From: Symbiodinium kawagutii
Lineage: Eukaryota; Sar; Dinophyceae; Suessiales; Symbiodiniaceae
DNA length: 64,000 nucleotides
Assembly (NCBI GenBank): GCA_009767595.1
Contig: VSDK01016433.1
Location: 42,309 to 106,308, forward strand
Direction: 5' to 3'
Part shown: in pieces, positions 22,835 to 32,998 of the stretch
Layout: every line of letters starts with the position of its first letter
How positions within the stretch are numbered: the first letter of the stretch is position 1
Notes under the pieces: generated by a model
Databases searched by the model: none
Told to the model about the DNA's origin: nothing
The model's input: only the letters and a program-made list of their open reading frames with translations
Program-made: the position numbers and the translations under genes

Positions 22835-22959
22835 GTGAAACCACAAAGGACGTGCCGCCTCTCCAGCTGTGGAAGTCCTGAGCCAAGTAACGTGGTGACC
22901 CATCAGATGACCCTTTGTTGAGTACCTGGAAACCTCATGGAGGGATCTGCCACATCCAG

Positions 22960-23001
22960 GACCCAGTGAAGAGCTCGCGCAAGCGCTATCCCCCAGCATG
23001 G
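22960..23001 (+). CDS. Predicted short exon
   Basis: Acceptor CACATCCAG; reads PSEELAQALSPSM and stops soon after (TGA at about 23007). A GC donor near 23002 is possible. The frame is open further upstream (WRDLPHPG). Confidence 0.45.
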
Positions 23002-23309
23002 GCACTTGAAAATTTTGGAAGCTGACCCTGGAATCTCGAGCTATTGCCTGACTTTGGACCGCCTGAAGTTTGGTTGCCCTCCAGCATCTATTGTTGCGGG
23101 TTCACACCAGTCACCAGCAACATCTAGTCACCAGAGATGACAATCCCCTGCAGAGTGGAGCCCCAGCACACAGAACTTGTTTCACCAGCCACTTGACAAC
23201 GGTTAGGTCCACTAGCAGACCATGACTCCAACCAACTTCCTGAATATTGTCGGGTCATATCCAGAGACTTGCTAGTTTGTTCTTTATATCCCGAACACTT
23301 GGACCCCAG

Positions 23310-23442
23310 GTCCCTTGCTGCTTCGTTTGCGCCCCTGCCGCCACTGCCATGATGTGCGCCTCCTGGACATGGAAACTGCTGTGCATCAGTTGCATCAGCG
23401 AGACTTTCGCGAAGCCTCATCAGATGCCGAACATGCCTTCAG
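23310..23442 (+). CDS. Predicted internal exon with Cys/His pair
   Basis: Acceptor GACCCCAG, and a donor at GC (TTCAG|GCGTGG) or the GT two bases later. Reads LLLRLRPCRHCHDVRLLDM, then ETAVHQLHQRDFREASSDA, then EHAF. The CRHCHD motif could bind metal, but two ligands alone are weak evidence. One of the best exons in the window by codon character. Confidence 0.75.
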
Positions 23443-23680
23443 GCGTGGGCGTTTCTCCAGAACATGAATCCAAGCCCTACCATCCCACGAGGTCCCATGG
23501 CCATGGACTATCACCTACTGTAGTGATTGACATAAACTTGGATGATGATGCACCTTGCCTTTGGCCCCCTCCAGCAAGGGTCAACCATGAACATCCACCA
23601 AAGATCATACCAACCTAAAACTCAAGCCGCATGATTAGCCAGAGGTTGGAGATGTTAGTGATGTTTATGTTTCGTATAGA

Positions 23681-23790
23681 GGTGTTTCTCAAAATAGGGG
23701 TACCCCAAGTCATCATCCATTACTAGTCATATTCATAGTAATCAACCAACCATAGCTTTTGGGGGCTCCCTATGACTTGAGAAACCACCA
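23681..23790. mobile_element. Family B element
   Basis: GGTGTTTCTCAAAATAGGGG on the left and CCTATGACTTGAGAAACCACCA on the right, with TATAG outside both ends. Confidence 0.85.
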
Positions 23791-23894
23791 TATAGTGCTT
23801 GATCTTATGGAAATTACGCATCAAAACTGCTCTACTTCTCATCCCTGAACTTGGCCCCCACGTGGGGGCCCCGCGCGGCCCTGCTGTTCCCCAG

Positions 23895-23993
23895 GCATCC
23901 CCAACATGGGTGGCGGCTTCGCTAAGCGGGGACCTCCGTGGCGGAAGGCCACTGAGAAGGTCTTCAATGAGGCGGCAACCCGTGAAAGCATCA
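23895..23993 (+). CDS. Predicted internal exon, unknown basic protein
   Basis: Strong acceptor TGCTGTTCCCCAG, donor GCATCA|GTGGGT. Reads IPNMGGGFAKRGPPWRKA, then TEKVFNEAATRESI. Gly-rich then basic then helical. Confidence 0.7.
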
Positions 23994-24177
23994 GTGGGTT
24001 TATCAACCGGTTATTTGCTACTTAGTTTATGGTTATTTGTTAGTAACTGATTAAACTAATCATTAACTGGTTATTTGCTAAGAGCAAATTGTATTAATTA
24101 TCGGATGATAAACCAACTGTAAGTTGATAATTGGTTTATTCACTGGACTTTTATATTTGTCAAACCAGCATTACTTA

Positions 24178-24311
24178 TAATGGCTACCCAGGATGAAGCT
24201 AAACCCCTGGTTGATTAACTAGGGGGGTCTCATTTCAATGGAAAACCAAGGCTTTTAGGGGATACCCCCTAGTTAATCAACCAGGGGTTTATTAATCCTG
24301 GGTAACCATTA
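24178..24311. mobile_element. Long fold-back inverted repeat
   Basis: TAATGGCTACCCAGGAT, then AAACCCCTGGTTGATTAACT and AGGGGG, are mirrored by CCCCCTAGTTAATCAACCAG, GGGTTT and CCTGGGTAACCATTA. Arms are nearly 50 bases around a 25-base loop. Confidence 0.9.
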
Positions 24312-25084
24312 GTTGATAAACCAATTGTTAGTCCAGTTAATGATTTTTCTGTCAATAGGAATTAGTTTGACAGGAAGTACAGTTGGTTGATCAAATTGTA
24401 TTAGGCGGAATCTATCAGTCATTAGCTGGTTGATCAAACAATTTTTTGTAAATTCGAATGAGTTGGAAGTTAGGTTGATGATGGTTGATCAATTGTCCGT
24501 AATCAACCAGTACTTATCATTCACTAGTATTCATTAGATTCATTGATTGGTTCATAAAGCTGTTGTACAGAGTCATAAGTTAGACGATTTTTGGGGCTCA
24601 TGGTCCAGGCGTCCTCAACTTATTGGTTCGAAGTAACACATGATCCTTTGGAGGGCAGGAAACATCAGGCAGTTTAGCAGTGAAATGGCCTCGGAGTCTC
24701 GAAACACTTTGAAACCCTAGAAATTTGAGCCTGACTTCATTTGGCAGTCTTATTGTCCGATGCAGAATTGTTTTGATAGCCCAATTACATTGTGTTGGCC
24801 CGGAATCGGCTGGTTTTCCCGTTCAAATTGCAGTTGTGCTGCTGGTCTTCCTGCCGAACCAGATGGCTTGTGGATGTCAATTGTTTCTTTATATTTCTCA
24901 GGACTTGTATCTGCATTCAATTTGTACGTTATACCAACTCCATGACATGTACAAACCTTCACCACTCAATTTCCGATGGTTTGGCAGCCATACAGGGGCT
25001 AAGTGGTCAGACCCCCCGAAGGGTCGGTCCTCATGACAACTGCTGGATGCTTAGATAGTACCACCACGTCAAGAAACAGTCATC
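24312..25084. other. Intron-like sequence
   Basis: The first part is AT-rich (TTGATAAACCAA words). 24725-25058 has overlapping short + frames that look only weakly coding. Confidence 0.35.
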
Positions 25085-25161
25085 TTCCTCTTATACAGCG
25101 GGAATCCGAAGTTCTACAGATTCCTCTTATACAGCGGGATTTGAACTTCTACAGATTCCTG
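25085..25161. repeat. 38-bp direct duplication
   Basis: CCTCTTATACAGCGGGA(ATCCG) then TTCTACAGATT is repeated twice in tandem. Confidence 0.85.
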
Positions 25162-25337
25162 AAGGATCATTTGGGACCATTCTCTATAAGAAATGGTGAT
25201 TTCCCAAGGTTTCCCGTGGGTTTCCCATAGTTTTCCCATGGTTTCCTATGCTGAAACCTTGCTGAAACCATCATTTTTTGCTTTGTCGGGGGATACCAGG
25301 CCCTCAGCACCATGGCATGCGCAGATCCAAGTGCTAG

Positions 25338-25463
25338 GCCTGTGAAATGAACCGCGGGCAGCCTTCGGTGTTCTGCTACCCGGACATCAAGGAGTTGTTG
25401 GAAGGTGCCCGGGGAGCGGCGCAAGCGGCGCGTTTTGCGCTGGCGTCTCACGAAGCCCACTGA
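25338..25463 (+). CDS. Predicted exon, possibly terminal
   Basis: Acceptor AGTGCTAG. Frame 1 reads ACEMNRGQPSVFCYPDIKEL, then LEGARGAAQAARFALASHEA, then H and TGA at 25461. High third-position GC favours this frame. Another frame (ERRKRRVLRWRLTKPTDG) stays open through the following family A element if that element is excised, ending at CAG|GTGTTT. Confidence 0.65.
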   Translation, partial: ACEMNRGQPSVFCYPDIKELLEGARGAAQAARFALASHEAH

Positions 25464-25478
25464 TGGTCTTAAAGGAGA

Positions 25479-25601
25479 TGGCTATGGGTCAAGCAGTTAA
25501 CCAACCGATTTCATGGTGGTTATTACCCAGCCAACTATAGGGAAAACAGCCTGGTTAGTGATAGGGGAACCAGGGGGACTAAGGGTTTTAACCCACTGCC
25601 A
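25479..25601. mobile_element. Family A element with AGAT direct repeat
   Basis: GGCTATGGGTCAA on the left and TTAACCCACTGCC on the right. AGATGGC recurs at both junctions. Confidence 0.82.
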
Positions 25602-26092
25602 GATGGCAGGCAGGTGTTTCTGTTTTACAGAAGCACACCCGCCATGACGGTAATCCCCCTTCCATAGTTGGATTTGAACAGCTATGGGTGGTTCATGAAC
25701 TTTTTTTTTGGATAGCTTACAATGGCTCATAAGCACCAACCAGTCCTTATTGAGGTAATCAGCCAGCAAGTTGGACCAGCATTTATGGACAAACTCTGAG
25801 GATGCCACGGATACTAGACACCTCTAACTGTTCCTTCGCACCCTTCTGTCCAACGGTTTCCGTCGATGGTTGTTGGTTTTTATCCTCCAAAAGCTATGCT
25901 CAGCCACCTTATTGTTCATTGGCCATATGACAATCAACAACTAATCATAGCAATCAATTAACCATGCTTGATCATTTCGGAACCGTTTCTCAACCAGCAG
26001 TTGACCATCAATTGGCTACAACTGATCATTTCTTCACCATGGGTTTAATTATGCATTATTTAACCATTACTTTGTCACTCGTAGCTCACCAA

Positions 26093-26190
26093 GCTCAACC
26101 ACCAACCACTGACCATTCATCGGCGGGAAACTGCCTCGAACGAGTCCGTAGGTTTGAGCAAAGCCGCCGAGAATGGTGCAGACTTCACGG
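26093..26190 (+). CDS. Predicted exon, unknown protein
   Basis: Consensus donor TCACGG|GTGAGA. Reads AGNCLERVRRFEQSRREWC, then RLHG, a basic helix. The upstream boundary is uncertain (AG at 26091-26092 or later). Confidence 0.58.
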
Positions 26191-26339
26191 GTGAGATGTC
26201 ACTTGGTGGCGAGAACGGCTGGGTTTGGATGGATCACTGCAATGGATGAGACTAATCAGCTGGTGATGCCTACGGCAGGCAGGAGTTGTAGTATTTGAGT
26301 ATACTATTTGATACTGTAACTATGGTAGCTGACGGGAGA

Positions 26340-26435
26340 GTACCAAATATATATATATATATAATATGTTTATATATAACTATGGTAGCTGCTGGGAGAC
26401 CACAATATATATGTAATTATATATATAAATAAAAA
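26340..26435. repeat. TA microsatellites
   Basis: ATATATATATATATATA tracts flank a duplicated phrase TAACTATGGTAGCTG(A/C)(C/T)GGGAG. Confidence 0.8.
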
Positions 26436-26525
26436 CACCAGCTGATATGCTGGAATAAGTGATGTATGGTTGTGGGTCAATGTCTTCACCACCTGAAAGC
26501 AGCGGGGTAGTAGTTCACATCCCAG

Positions 26526-26562
26526 GCTCCAGCCGACTAGGGCCGGGGTCGTTTAGGGCCAG
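26526..26562 (+). CDS. Possible very short exon
   Basis: Acceptor CATCCCAG and donor GCCAG|GTGTAG bracket 37 bases reading SSRLGPGSFRA. Too short to be sure. Confidence 0.3.
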
Positions 26563-26722
26563 GTGTAGGTTACCCAGCCATACTGAAATGGGGATGCCAA
26601 TAGAGCTGGTAGTAGCTGATATATCTATCGCATCATGGCTGATACTTTTATCCCGTTACAGTCATCTCGTCTTGATCATCTACCACTATCTGGGATGAAG
26701 ATATCTTGATCATATATCCCAG

Positions 26723-26902
26723 CAACGCTGGCGTGGTCCAGTATCATTTCGTCTTGGGAAGAGCTGCTTGCCGCTCAACGGTCTTGGACCCTGCAACGCT
26801 TCTGTTGAAACTCCGCTGGCGCCTTTTGAAGCAACAGCGACAGAGAGGTTTCGGACCGTGCTGTATCATACCATGGCGATATCCAACAAGAATCACCCAT
26901 CA
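26723..26902 (+). CDS. Predicted internal exon, 60 codons
   Basis: Acceptor ATATCCCAG, consensus donor CCATCA|GTAAGG, exactly 180 bases with phase 0 at both ends. Reads QRWRGPVSFRLGKSCLPL, then NGLGPCNASVETPLAPFEA, then TATERFRTVLYHTMAIS. Other + frames break. No family recognised. Confidence 0.7.
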
Positions 26903-27101
26903 GTAAGGCTGTTTATTGTATCCCTACCCTTCCAGTTGCCATTTTACAGGGCAACCAGCTGTGTTCTACCGTTGTTGTTTAGGGTTGGTAACCTAGAACT
27001 GGAAGGCTAGGGTGTACTATCAATGGTATACCTGAGGGGTGAGTGGCACCCAAGAGATGGAATGGCAAGCACAAACATGGCCATGATCTGTGTCGTCTAT
27101 G

Positions 27102-27213
27102 GAGTGTTTCTCAAGCCAGTTTGGGAACCCCATGGTTATGGATGCTGTAGTACTGTAAATGGTCAATATAAAGGATGATAACTGGGGGGTTCCCTATGGC
27201 GTGAGAAACAACC
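27102..27213. mobile_element. Family B element, variant ends
   Basis: GTGTTTCTCAAGCCAGTTTGGG on the left and CCCTATGGCGTGAGAAACAACC on the right. Confidence 0.78.
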
Positions 27214-27310
27214 AATGAGGTTTAATGAACATGGCCATGATGGCCGAACTTCCAATCTAACTGATCTAACTCTAGTGCAGCTACTCAAGTATACCCTTTG
27301 GTAACCAACT

Positions 27311-27394
27311 AACCTGGTTGCGCTAAACATCCCCAGTTTGTAATATCTTGTAGGTGTAAAACCAGCTGCAAATCGTTTTCCGCGCAACTAGGTT
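27311..27394. mobile_element. Family D element
   Basis: AACCTGGTTGCGCTAAA on the left and CCGCGCAACTAGGTT on the right. Confidence 0.72.
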
Positions 27395-27569
27395 ACTTTA
27401 CCAGAGTGCAACTAGGTATTTACCGTCCAGTAACAAATCATTACCATTTATTGACCATGGTTTTCACCGCGAACCATTATTTATGGTCAATAAATGGTAA
27501 TGAAATCATTACCATGATTTATTGATCATAAATAATTACCCGACCTTTAACCAAGCGTGAAGCAAACAG

Positions 27570-27708
27570 CTGTGTAAAACTGGTTTTCCTCGCGAGGTTT
27601 CTGTTGGATCTCCATGTGGTGGTCGAGACGCTTCTCAGTTGGCCTCCAGCATGGAAGGATGTGAGCCAGGCAAGCCATGGCATGGGATTCGGTGCGGGGG
27701 TGGGTACG
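27570..27708 (+). CDS. Predicted exon, hydrophobic
   Basis: Acceptor GCAAACAG, strong donor GTACG|GTAGGT. Reads VKLVFLARFLLDLHVVVETL, then LSWPPAWKDVSQASHGMG. The first half resembles a membrane or buried helix. The minus strand is also open (WRSNRNLARKTSFTQLF), so strand is not certain. Confidence 0.5.
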
Positions 27709-27746
27709 GTAGGTAGCATGGTTCAAGCATAGAGGCATACCCATCT

Positions 27747-27865
27747 AGAGTGGTACCCCCCCACTTAGTTACCTCAGCTTACAACTAGGGTAACTACCAG
27801 TTACAATAGATCTGACTATACTTCGGTGGGCTATAAACCCACTTATAGCCAGGGGGTACCACTCT
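27747..27865. mobile_element. Inverted-repeat element, family F
   Basis: AGAGTGGTACCCCC on the left and GGGGGTACCACTCT on the right, perfect 14-base ends. Confidence 0.88.
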
Positions 27866-27970
27866 GTATCAGGGTATGTGCATCACATGATGCAAGATCC
27901 ATTTCGGCATGTCACATGATTTTATCAGTGCTACTCAGAGTACCATTTCAGGATATTCCCCCCGCTGCAG

Positions 27971-28056
27971 AAATGTTTTTGTTGAAATTCCGGGAAGCTG
28001 CACATATGACTTTGGGATACGCCATCAAAGTCTGGGGAATTCTCTGGATGTTTCTA
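27971..28056 (+). CDS. Predicted exon, unknown protein
   Basis: Pyrimidine-rich acceptor CCCCCGCTGCAG, donor TTTCTA|GTGAAG. Reads MFLLKFREAAHMTLGYAI, then KVWGILWMFL. Amphipathic and hydrophobic. Confidence 0.5.
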
Positions 28057-28139
28057 GTGAAGCATGATGAAAAAGGATGGATGAGAAATCAAATTCTAGT
28101 GAAGCATGGCGGAACACCACTCGCAAGCGAATCAGAATT

Positions 28140-28480
28140 GTCTTATGAACCATTAATTACTCACCATCATCATCCACCATCAACCATTCGCAACCAGTGT
28201 CCACCATTCTGAACTGTGGTCAACCATCACTTCAGCAAAAACCATCAACCATCGTTGATTAATCATCATTCATCATTGTTTATCATCATTAGTCATTGCA
28301 TCATTGATGATAAACTAATCAGTGATCATTGATCAGTGATCATTGAGCAGTGATCATTTACATTTGATGATGAAACATGAATCCTTAATAATGATTAATA
28401 ACCATGATCGAACATTTATTACAGTCAAAACCATTAATCCTTAAGACTATTTCATCATTGATCAGTGACCATCACTCACC
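28140..28480. repeat. CATCATTGATCA low-complexity tract
   Basis: Repeated TGATCATTGATCAGTGATCA and CATCAACCAT words, partly palindromic. Confidence 0.75.
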
Positions 28481-28664
28481 CCGGGCGTTCCAACCTGTGG
28501 GTTGCAGCACCGGGATCACAAACTAGGGGATAATAGTATTAGATAGTAGTGAATAACCGGAACGATTGATCATAATACTAGTTATTGATTAGTGATGATC
28601 TCCGGTTGATATCTATATAATAGATGATAACAGGGAAAAACACGAAAGAACCAGCAATTCTTAG

Positions 28665-28755
28665 CTCCTCCCAGTGGTCGGATTGGGCGTTGCTTCTCTC
28701 CAGCGACTCCTTCAAAGGGAGCAACAGCCACAGGGGACGGACTCAGGGATCATAA
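28665..28755 (+). CDS. Predicted exon, possibly C-terminal
   Basis: Pyrimidine-rich acceptor GCAATTCTTAG. Reads SSQWSDWALLLSSDSFKGS, then NSHRGRTQGS, then TAA. Ser-rich tail, consistent with a terminal exon. Confidence 0.58.
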
Positions 28756-29588
28756 CCGAGAAGATTGGGGAATGTGATGGTTCACGGCCAGTACTGGGGA
28801 ATGTAGATGAATATGAACAGTCATTTCAATTGAATTAATGGATGTTGGTCCTGGAAGAGTAATCAGAATGATATAAGAATGTTTAATTCTGATAGATGGC
28901 AGCTCCAATCTGCAAATAAACCACCGCCGTGTGTGTTTGCCATACACAGCTGGTTACCATCAAACTCAGCATCTGGATCTGCACGTTCTTGAGGTTCCGC
29001 ACTGCTGTTGTAGCTTGCTTTCAATGCGATTAACATTGATTCAGTAATTCAGTCAAGTTCACCAAACAAACATCCGTTGGTGAACTCAAAAACTAAATAA
29101 GATGTTGATAGCGGATCGCCATTCACAACCAGAGACAGCTCACAGTGTGGGATGAGCTCAGGGTTATAGGCTGGATTGCCGCATGAGCAAGCAGAATTAA
29201 GGATTATGAACCATCGATGCCCAGCAAGGCCCATTATGATTGCTTACCAGCAATAAGCCAAAAACATCAATTATCTAACCGTCATCAGCCCTCTTCAGGT
29301 GTTATTGACCACTGCATCCGTCATTAGTAGTCCTCGTATAATCATTAGTCATCCATCATTAATCGTTTGCAACAATACGATAACCATCTAATCAATCAAA
29401 GTACAAGTAATCGTCAAGTTTGATCGTCGATCAGGTCTTGTCCTCTCGTCATGAGTGGTCCAAGCACTATTGCGACAAGATCTTGGGTGAGTCTCCCATT
29501 TGGTATCTCGGCGCACCAGTCTCCCCAGGGAGACAATGTGTGGCTCCATATCTTTGTAACAAACCCAACGCGGAGACTCCCCAATAAG
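28756..29588. other. Intron-like or intergenic
   Basis: No convincing exon. Both strands at 29440-29700 carry overlapping open frames; only the piece below has clean splice signals. Confidence 0.35.
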
Positions 29589-29745
29589 GAGATGTACAAA
29601 TGGTGTCTCCTGGACACCCCTTCCTACCCTGCATTTCTGGGCTCTTCCCTGATGTCAAACAAGGTTTTCCGTCGGCTAAGTCGGCTCCTCCTGAACTGAA
29701 CGCTACCCAGACACCTGACAGATGCCACACCCAACAGCTCATCCG
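29589..29745 (+). CDS. Predicted exon, unknown protein
   Basis: AG at 29587-29588, donor ATCCG|GTGATG. Reads DVQMVSPGHPFLPCISGLF, then PDVKQGFPSAKSAPPELN, then ATQTPDRCHTQQLIR. Confidence 0.5.
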
Positions 29746-29929
29746 GTGATGCGACTTCGACGGCGATGATGCTGATGTTGTGTGCTGACACTCATCGGAT
29801 TCTCCAGAACTTATATGGTGGGAATATTCCTTATTGACGCCAATTCTTTAATTGTGGGCTGTTTGAAGCTGGTAATGGTTCTCAATAAGGAGGCTAGTGA
29901 TGCTGAATCATCTTTTTTGTAATCATCGA

Positions 29930-30420
29930 GATAAAGCCTGTAAGGCGGGATAAGCATGCTATAGCATGCTGACATGGCCTATAGCCCCTATGACTTTATT
30001 GCACGCCATATGTGTAACCCCTATAACTCAATGGTTTGTTACATGGCAAGCCTCCATAACCCCTAGAAACATGTATGTAAGACCCCTAAAACCATGTATG
30101 TATAACCCCTATAGCCTCGGTGTATAATCGACCTGTTATCTTTGTAGCCATTTAAAACCATTTATATCCTCTATGACCATGTATAATTAAGCTGTTTTTA
30201 TCTAGCAATGGTTTGTGGCATAATCCTCCACAACCCCAAGAACCATGGAGAATCTCTATAATCAGTTGCTGAAGTCAGAACCATTTAAAACTATTGAAAC
30301 CCGTTTTAAACCATTTCCTATAACCATGCATAGTCTCTAAGACCAGTAACTCCCATAACCATTTCAAACCATTCATAACTCTTATAACCATGTAGTAACT
30401 AATCATTGGTTACACAATTC
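29930..30420. repeat. ACCATTTATAACCCCTATA degenerate repeats
   Basis: Loose repetition of CCTATAACC, ACCATGTATGTA and ACCATTTA, grading into the 31-bp minisatellite. Confidence 0.7.
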
Positions 30421-30960
30421 CTATAACCATTTAGAACTCCTATAGCCCTATTTATACTCCTATAACCATTTATAAACCCTATTTATACTCCTATAACCAT
30501 TTATAAACCCTATTTATACTCCTATAACCATTTATAAACCCTATTTATACTCCTATAACCATTTATAAACCCTATTTATACTCCTGTAACCATTTATAAC
30601 CATATTCTATACTCCTATAACCATTTATAAACCCTATTTATACTCCTATAACCATTTATAAACCCTATTTATACTCCTGTAACCATTTATAACCATATTC
30701 TATGCATGCAATCAATTACTGAATCCTGGATCGACCGAGGTATGCTGCTCCCTTGGTGCGCAAGAGCTTCATCACTCCGCGGTCCACCTTAGCGCAGACC
30801 CTATTTGTAGTACTATAACCATTTATAAACCCTATTTATACTCCTATAACCATTTATAAACCCTATTTATACTCCTATAACCATTTATAAACCCTATTTA
30901 TACTCCTATAACCATTTATAAACCCTATTTATACTCCTGTAACCATTTATAACCATATTC
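30421..30960. repeat. 31-bp minisatellite and 260-bp tandem duplication
   Basis: Unit CTCCTATAACCATTTATAAA plus CCCTATTTATA, about 13 copies in two blocks. The blocks belong to a duplication with a period near 260 bases that also carries part of an exon (30740-30798 versus 31000-31058). Confidence 0.92.
30740..30798 (+). pseudogene. Truncated duplicate of the exon at 31000
   Basis: Identical to 31000-31058, including the upstream AG, then breaks at GCGCAGA into minisatellite with no donor. It cannot encode the C-terminal half of the exon. Confidence 0.85.
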
Positions 30961-30999
30961 TATGCATGCAATCAATTACTGAATCCTGGATCGACCGAG

Positions 31000-31094
31000 G
31001 TATGCTGCTCCCTTGGTGCGCAAGAGCTTCATCACTCCGCGGTCCACCTTAGCGCAGATCGAGAAGGACACACCGCCACTGGGCGTCCACCGTG
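31000..31094 (+). CDS. Predicted internal exon, unknown protein
   Basis: Acceptor CGACCGAG, donor CACCGTG|GTGATG. Reads YAAPLVRKSFITPRSTLAQ, then IEKDTPPLGVHR. Strong coding character; its 5' two-thirds is duplicated 260 bases upstream. Confidence 0.75.
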
Positions 31095-31648
31095 GTGATG
31101 GGGGCATGCCGTGTTTGTCAAGCCGTAGGGAACCCCATAAAATGGTGAATAATGGTTACATACTAGAGACGATAAGGGTCAATACTAGAGATAGTAATTA
31201 GAGATAATACTAACCAACAAAGTCATGGTTAAACGACTAGTATCTATCCTGCGTCGTGGCTTCTCAAGCCATTATTCCCATAAATGGTTAAGAAGCTGGA
31301 TGATTTGCGGGTACTGCTACGACCTGAGAATTCGACCTGAGAAAGCAGGTTCACCAGAAAGAGAAGCAAGGAAATACCGAACTTCTATATTCTTAGTTTC
31401 CTGTATGACAACTCATCATGAATGGGAACCAATGCCACTGTTGGCTTTGCCATGAATGGTACCTCAAAGTCATCATCCTCGTACGATTTTTTGGGTTTGT
31501 AGCCTTGGGGGAAAATTCCTAGAAGTGGAAAACGGATCATAGTCTGCAAAACCTGGACTTTGCAGGCATCCAGGTGAGCTTCTGTCCCAGAGGGTAATTC
31601 TGTACAGTTTTAGGTGACTATTTCATGGAAAAGTACAAGGTAAATATA

Positions 31649-31672
31649 CGGGCAAACACCCCAGTTTGCCCG
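31649..31672. other. Short hairpin
   Basis: CGGGCAAAC and GTTTGCCCG pair perfectly around a 6-base loop. Both this and the longer hairpin at 31980 sit beside a GTAAATATAC word. Confidence 0.6.
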
Positions 31673-31807
31673 CGCCTCTGTCGTCAGCGTCTTGGAACGT
31701 CAAAAATCATTGGTTTTTACGGGACAAAATGCACATATGTGACATGAAGCGTATCTAAACTGCGCGCCCAGGTCCTTGACCTGTGTTTTGCTTGCATTCT
31801 GGAGACA

Positions 31808-31978
31808 TACAGCCCTAAGACCCTAAAACCATAAAGGCTAAAACCCTAAACCATAAACCCTGAAAAGCTGAACCGTAAAGCCAAAAACCTAAAAACCTTT
31901 GAGAAAAACGATAAAACCTTGAAACCATAAACCCTAAAACCCTAAGCCCTAAAACCCTAAAACTATAAACCATAAACT
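31808..31978. repeat. Interstitial telomere-like repeats
   Basis: Degenerate CCCTAAA/ACCCTAAAACC units (for example ACCATAAACCCTAAAACCCT), matching the TTTAGGG-type telomere repeat known from dinoflagellates and plants. Interrupted by AACCATAAAG variants. Confidence 0.75.
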
Positions 31979-31979
31979 A

Positions 31980-32034
31980 TTACGCGCAAACCCCCCCGTT
32001 CGCCCTGTGGGCGAATGGGGGGGTTTGCGCGTAA
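31980..32034. other. 26-bp near-perfect hairpin
   Basis: TTACGCGCAAACCCCCCCGT plus TCGCCC is followed by loop TGT, then the mirrored arm, with one mismatch. The C7/G7 core is striking. Abuts the telomere-like tract. Confidence 0.9.
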
Positions 32035-32079
32035 ATATACACGCACCCAAGTACCTAGACACGTAAAACAGGTATTCAT

Positions 32080-32140
32080 ATATGTATATATATATATACC
32101 GTTTATTTATATATATATATATATCTCTCTCTCTCACTAC
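32080..32140. repeat. AT/CT microsatellite
   Basis: TATATATATA followed by CTCTCTCTCTC. Confidence 0.9.
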
Positions 32141-32564
32141 TTAGACATATACACGTATTAGATGTGGATGCACACACGCGAAGAGCTTGTATCAGCACTA
32201 CTAAATGTCTCAAAATAGTAGCCACACACATACACGTGCATATTGGCTGTGGGTCCCCTGTTGCCCTGCTGGCTCTTCACATTCCATGACCAAACTATTT
32301 TTTGCTGGCATGTTCACCCCATGTTTTGGTATAGGTGTCATTAGATCCAAACTCATCAAAATACCCTGGAGAAGAATATTCCAACATCAATATTCCGCCG
32401 CTGGGCAAATAATGATTCTTTCGCGGTTGGTAATGGTTAAGAATAGGTGAATCATGTGGTTTGAAATGATGTATGGTTCTAACATGTTCAAACCATCTTA
32501 AGAAGCTGGTAAATGATGGTGGATAACGCTGGTGCATGTGGTTCAATATATCCTGGGGCTTAAG

Positions 32565-32648
32565 GCCCTGAAAAAGTCGTTGCGCACAGTTGCGGCACAT
32601 GATCTCAGCCGCTGCGGTAAAGACTTGGAGGAAGTCAGTTGCTATGTG
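32565..32648 (+). CDS. Predicted exon, left part of an interrupted coding segment
   Basis: Acceptor GGCTTAAG, phase 0. Reads ALKKSLRTVAAHDLSRCGKD, then LEEVSCYV up to the direct repeat ATGTG (32644-32648). A family A element follows. A conventional donor AGCTGG|GTCACT inside that element end is the alternative (adding ASW). Confidence 0.65.
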
Positions 32649-32933
32649 GCGAGCTGGGTCACTATTATCCATCAGTATGGTGTATTCCATATGGGCGAAT
32701 ATGGTGGTTTCTCAAGACATAGGGAATCCCCAAGTTATAGTTGGTTTATAAGTATAAATGGTTAAGAAAGGATGATCTGGGGGGACCACTATTTTGAGAA
32801 ACCCCCATATGGTTAATAACCAGAAATAGAGTACTGCTGAGTAGTGGTTAACTATGGAGGATGAAAACCAACAATAATACAATGGTTAGTGATGGTACAC
32901 CAGGGGTAAAGGGGTTTGACCCATAGCAATGTG
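32649..32933. mobile_element. Family A element with nested family B copy
   Basis: Left end GGCGAGCTGGGTCA, right end TTTGACCCATAGCA. ATGTG occurs at 32644 and again at 32929. A family B element occupies 32702-32808 inside it. Confidence 0.75.
32702..32808. mobile_element. Family B element nested in family A
   Basis: TGGTGGTTTCTCAAGACATAGG on the left and CCACTATTTTGAGAAACCCCCA on the right, flanked by TA. Confidence 0.85.
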
Positions 32934-32998
32934 TTCCTGGGGTTTTGTTTGTTTCACTCTCAACCTGAAGATCCCAACCACCTGTGTTCGGGACAATG
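32934..32998 (+). CDS. Predicted exon, right part of an interrupted coding segment
   Basis: After exact removal of 32649-32933 the frame continues FLGFCLFHSQPEDPNHLCSG and ends at GACAATG|GTGGTG. The in-frame continuation is the main support; alone the segment is short. Confidence 0.5.

Noticed and set aside
30421-30960. Regular direct repeats resembling a CRISPR array
   Set aside because: Units are contiguous with no unique spacers; it is a minisatellite.
31772-31806. Possible short exon (VLDLCFACILETY) before the telomere-like tract
   Set aside because: Acceptor CGCCCAG is acceptable but there is no donor before the repeats and the segment is too short to judge.
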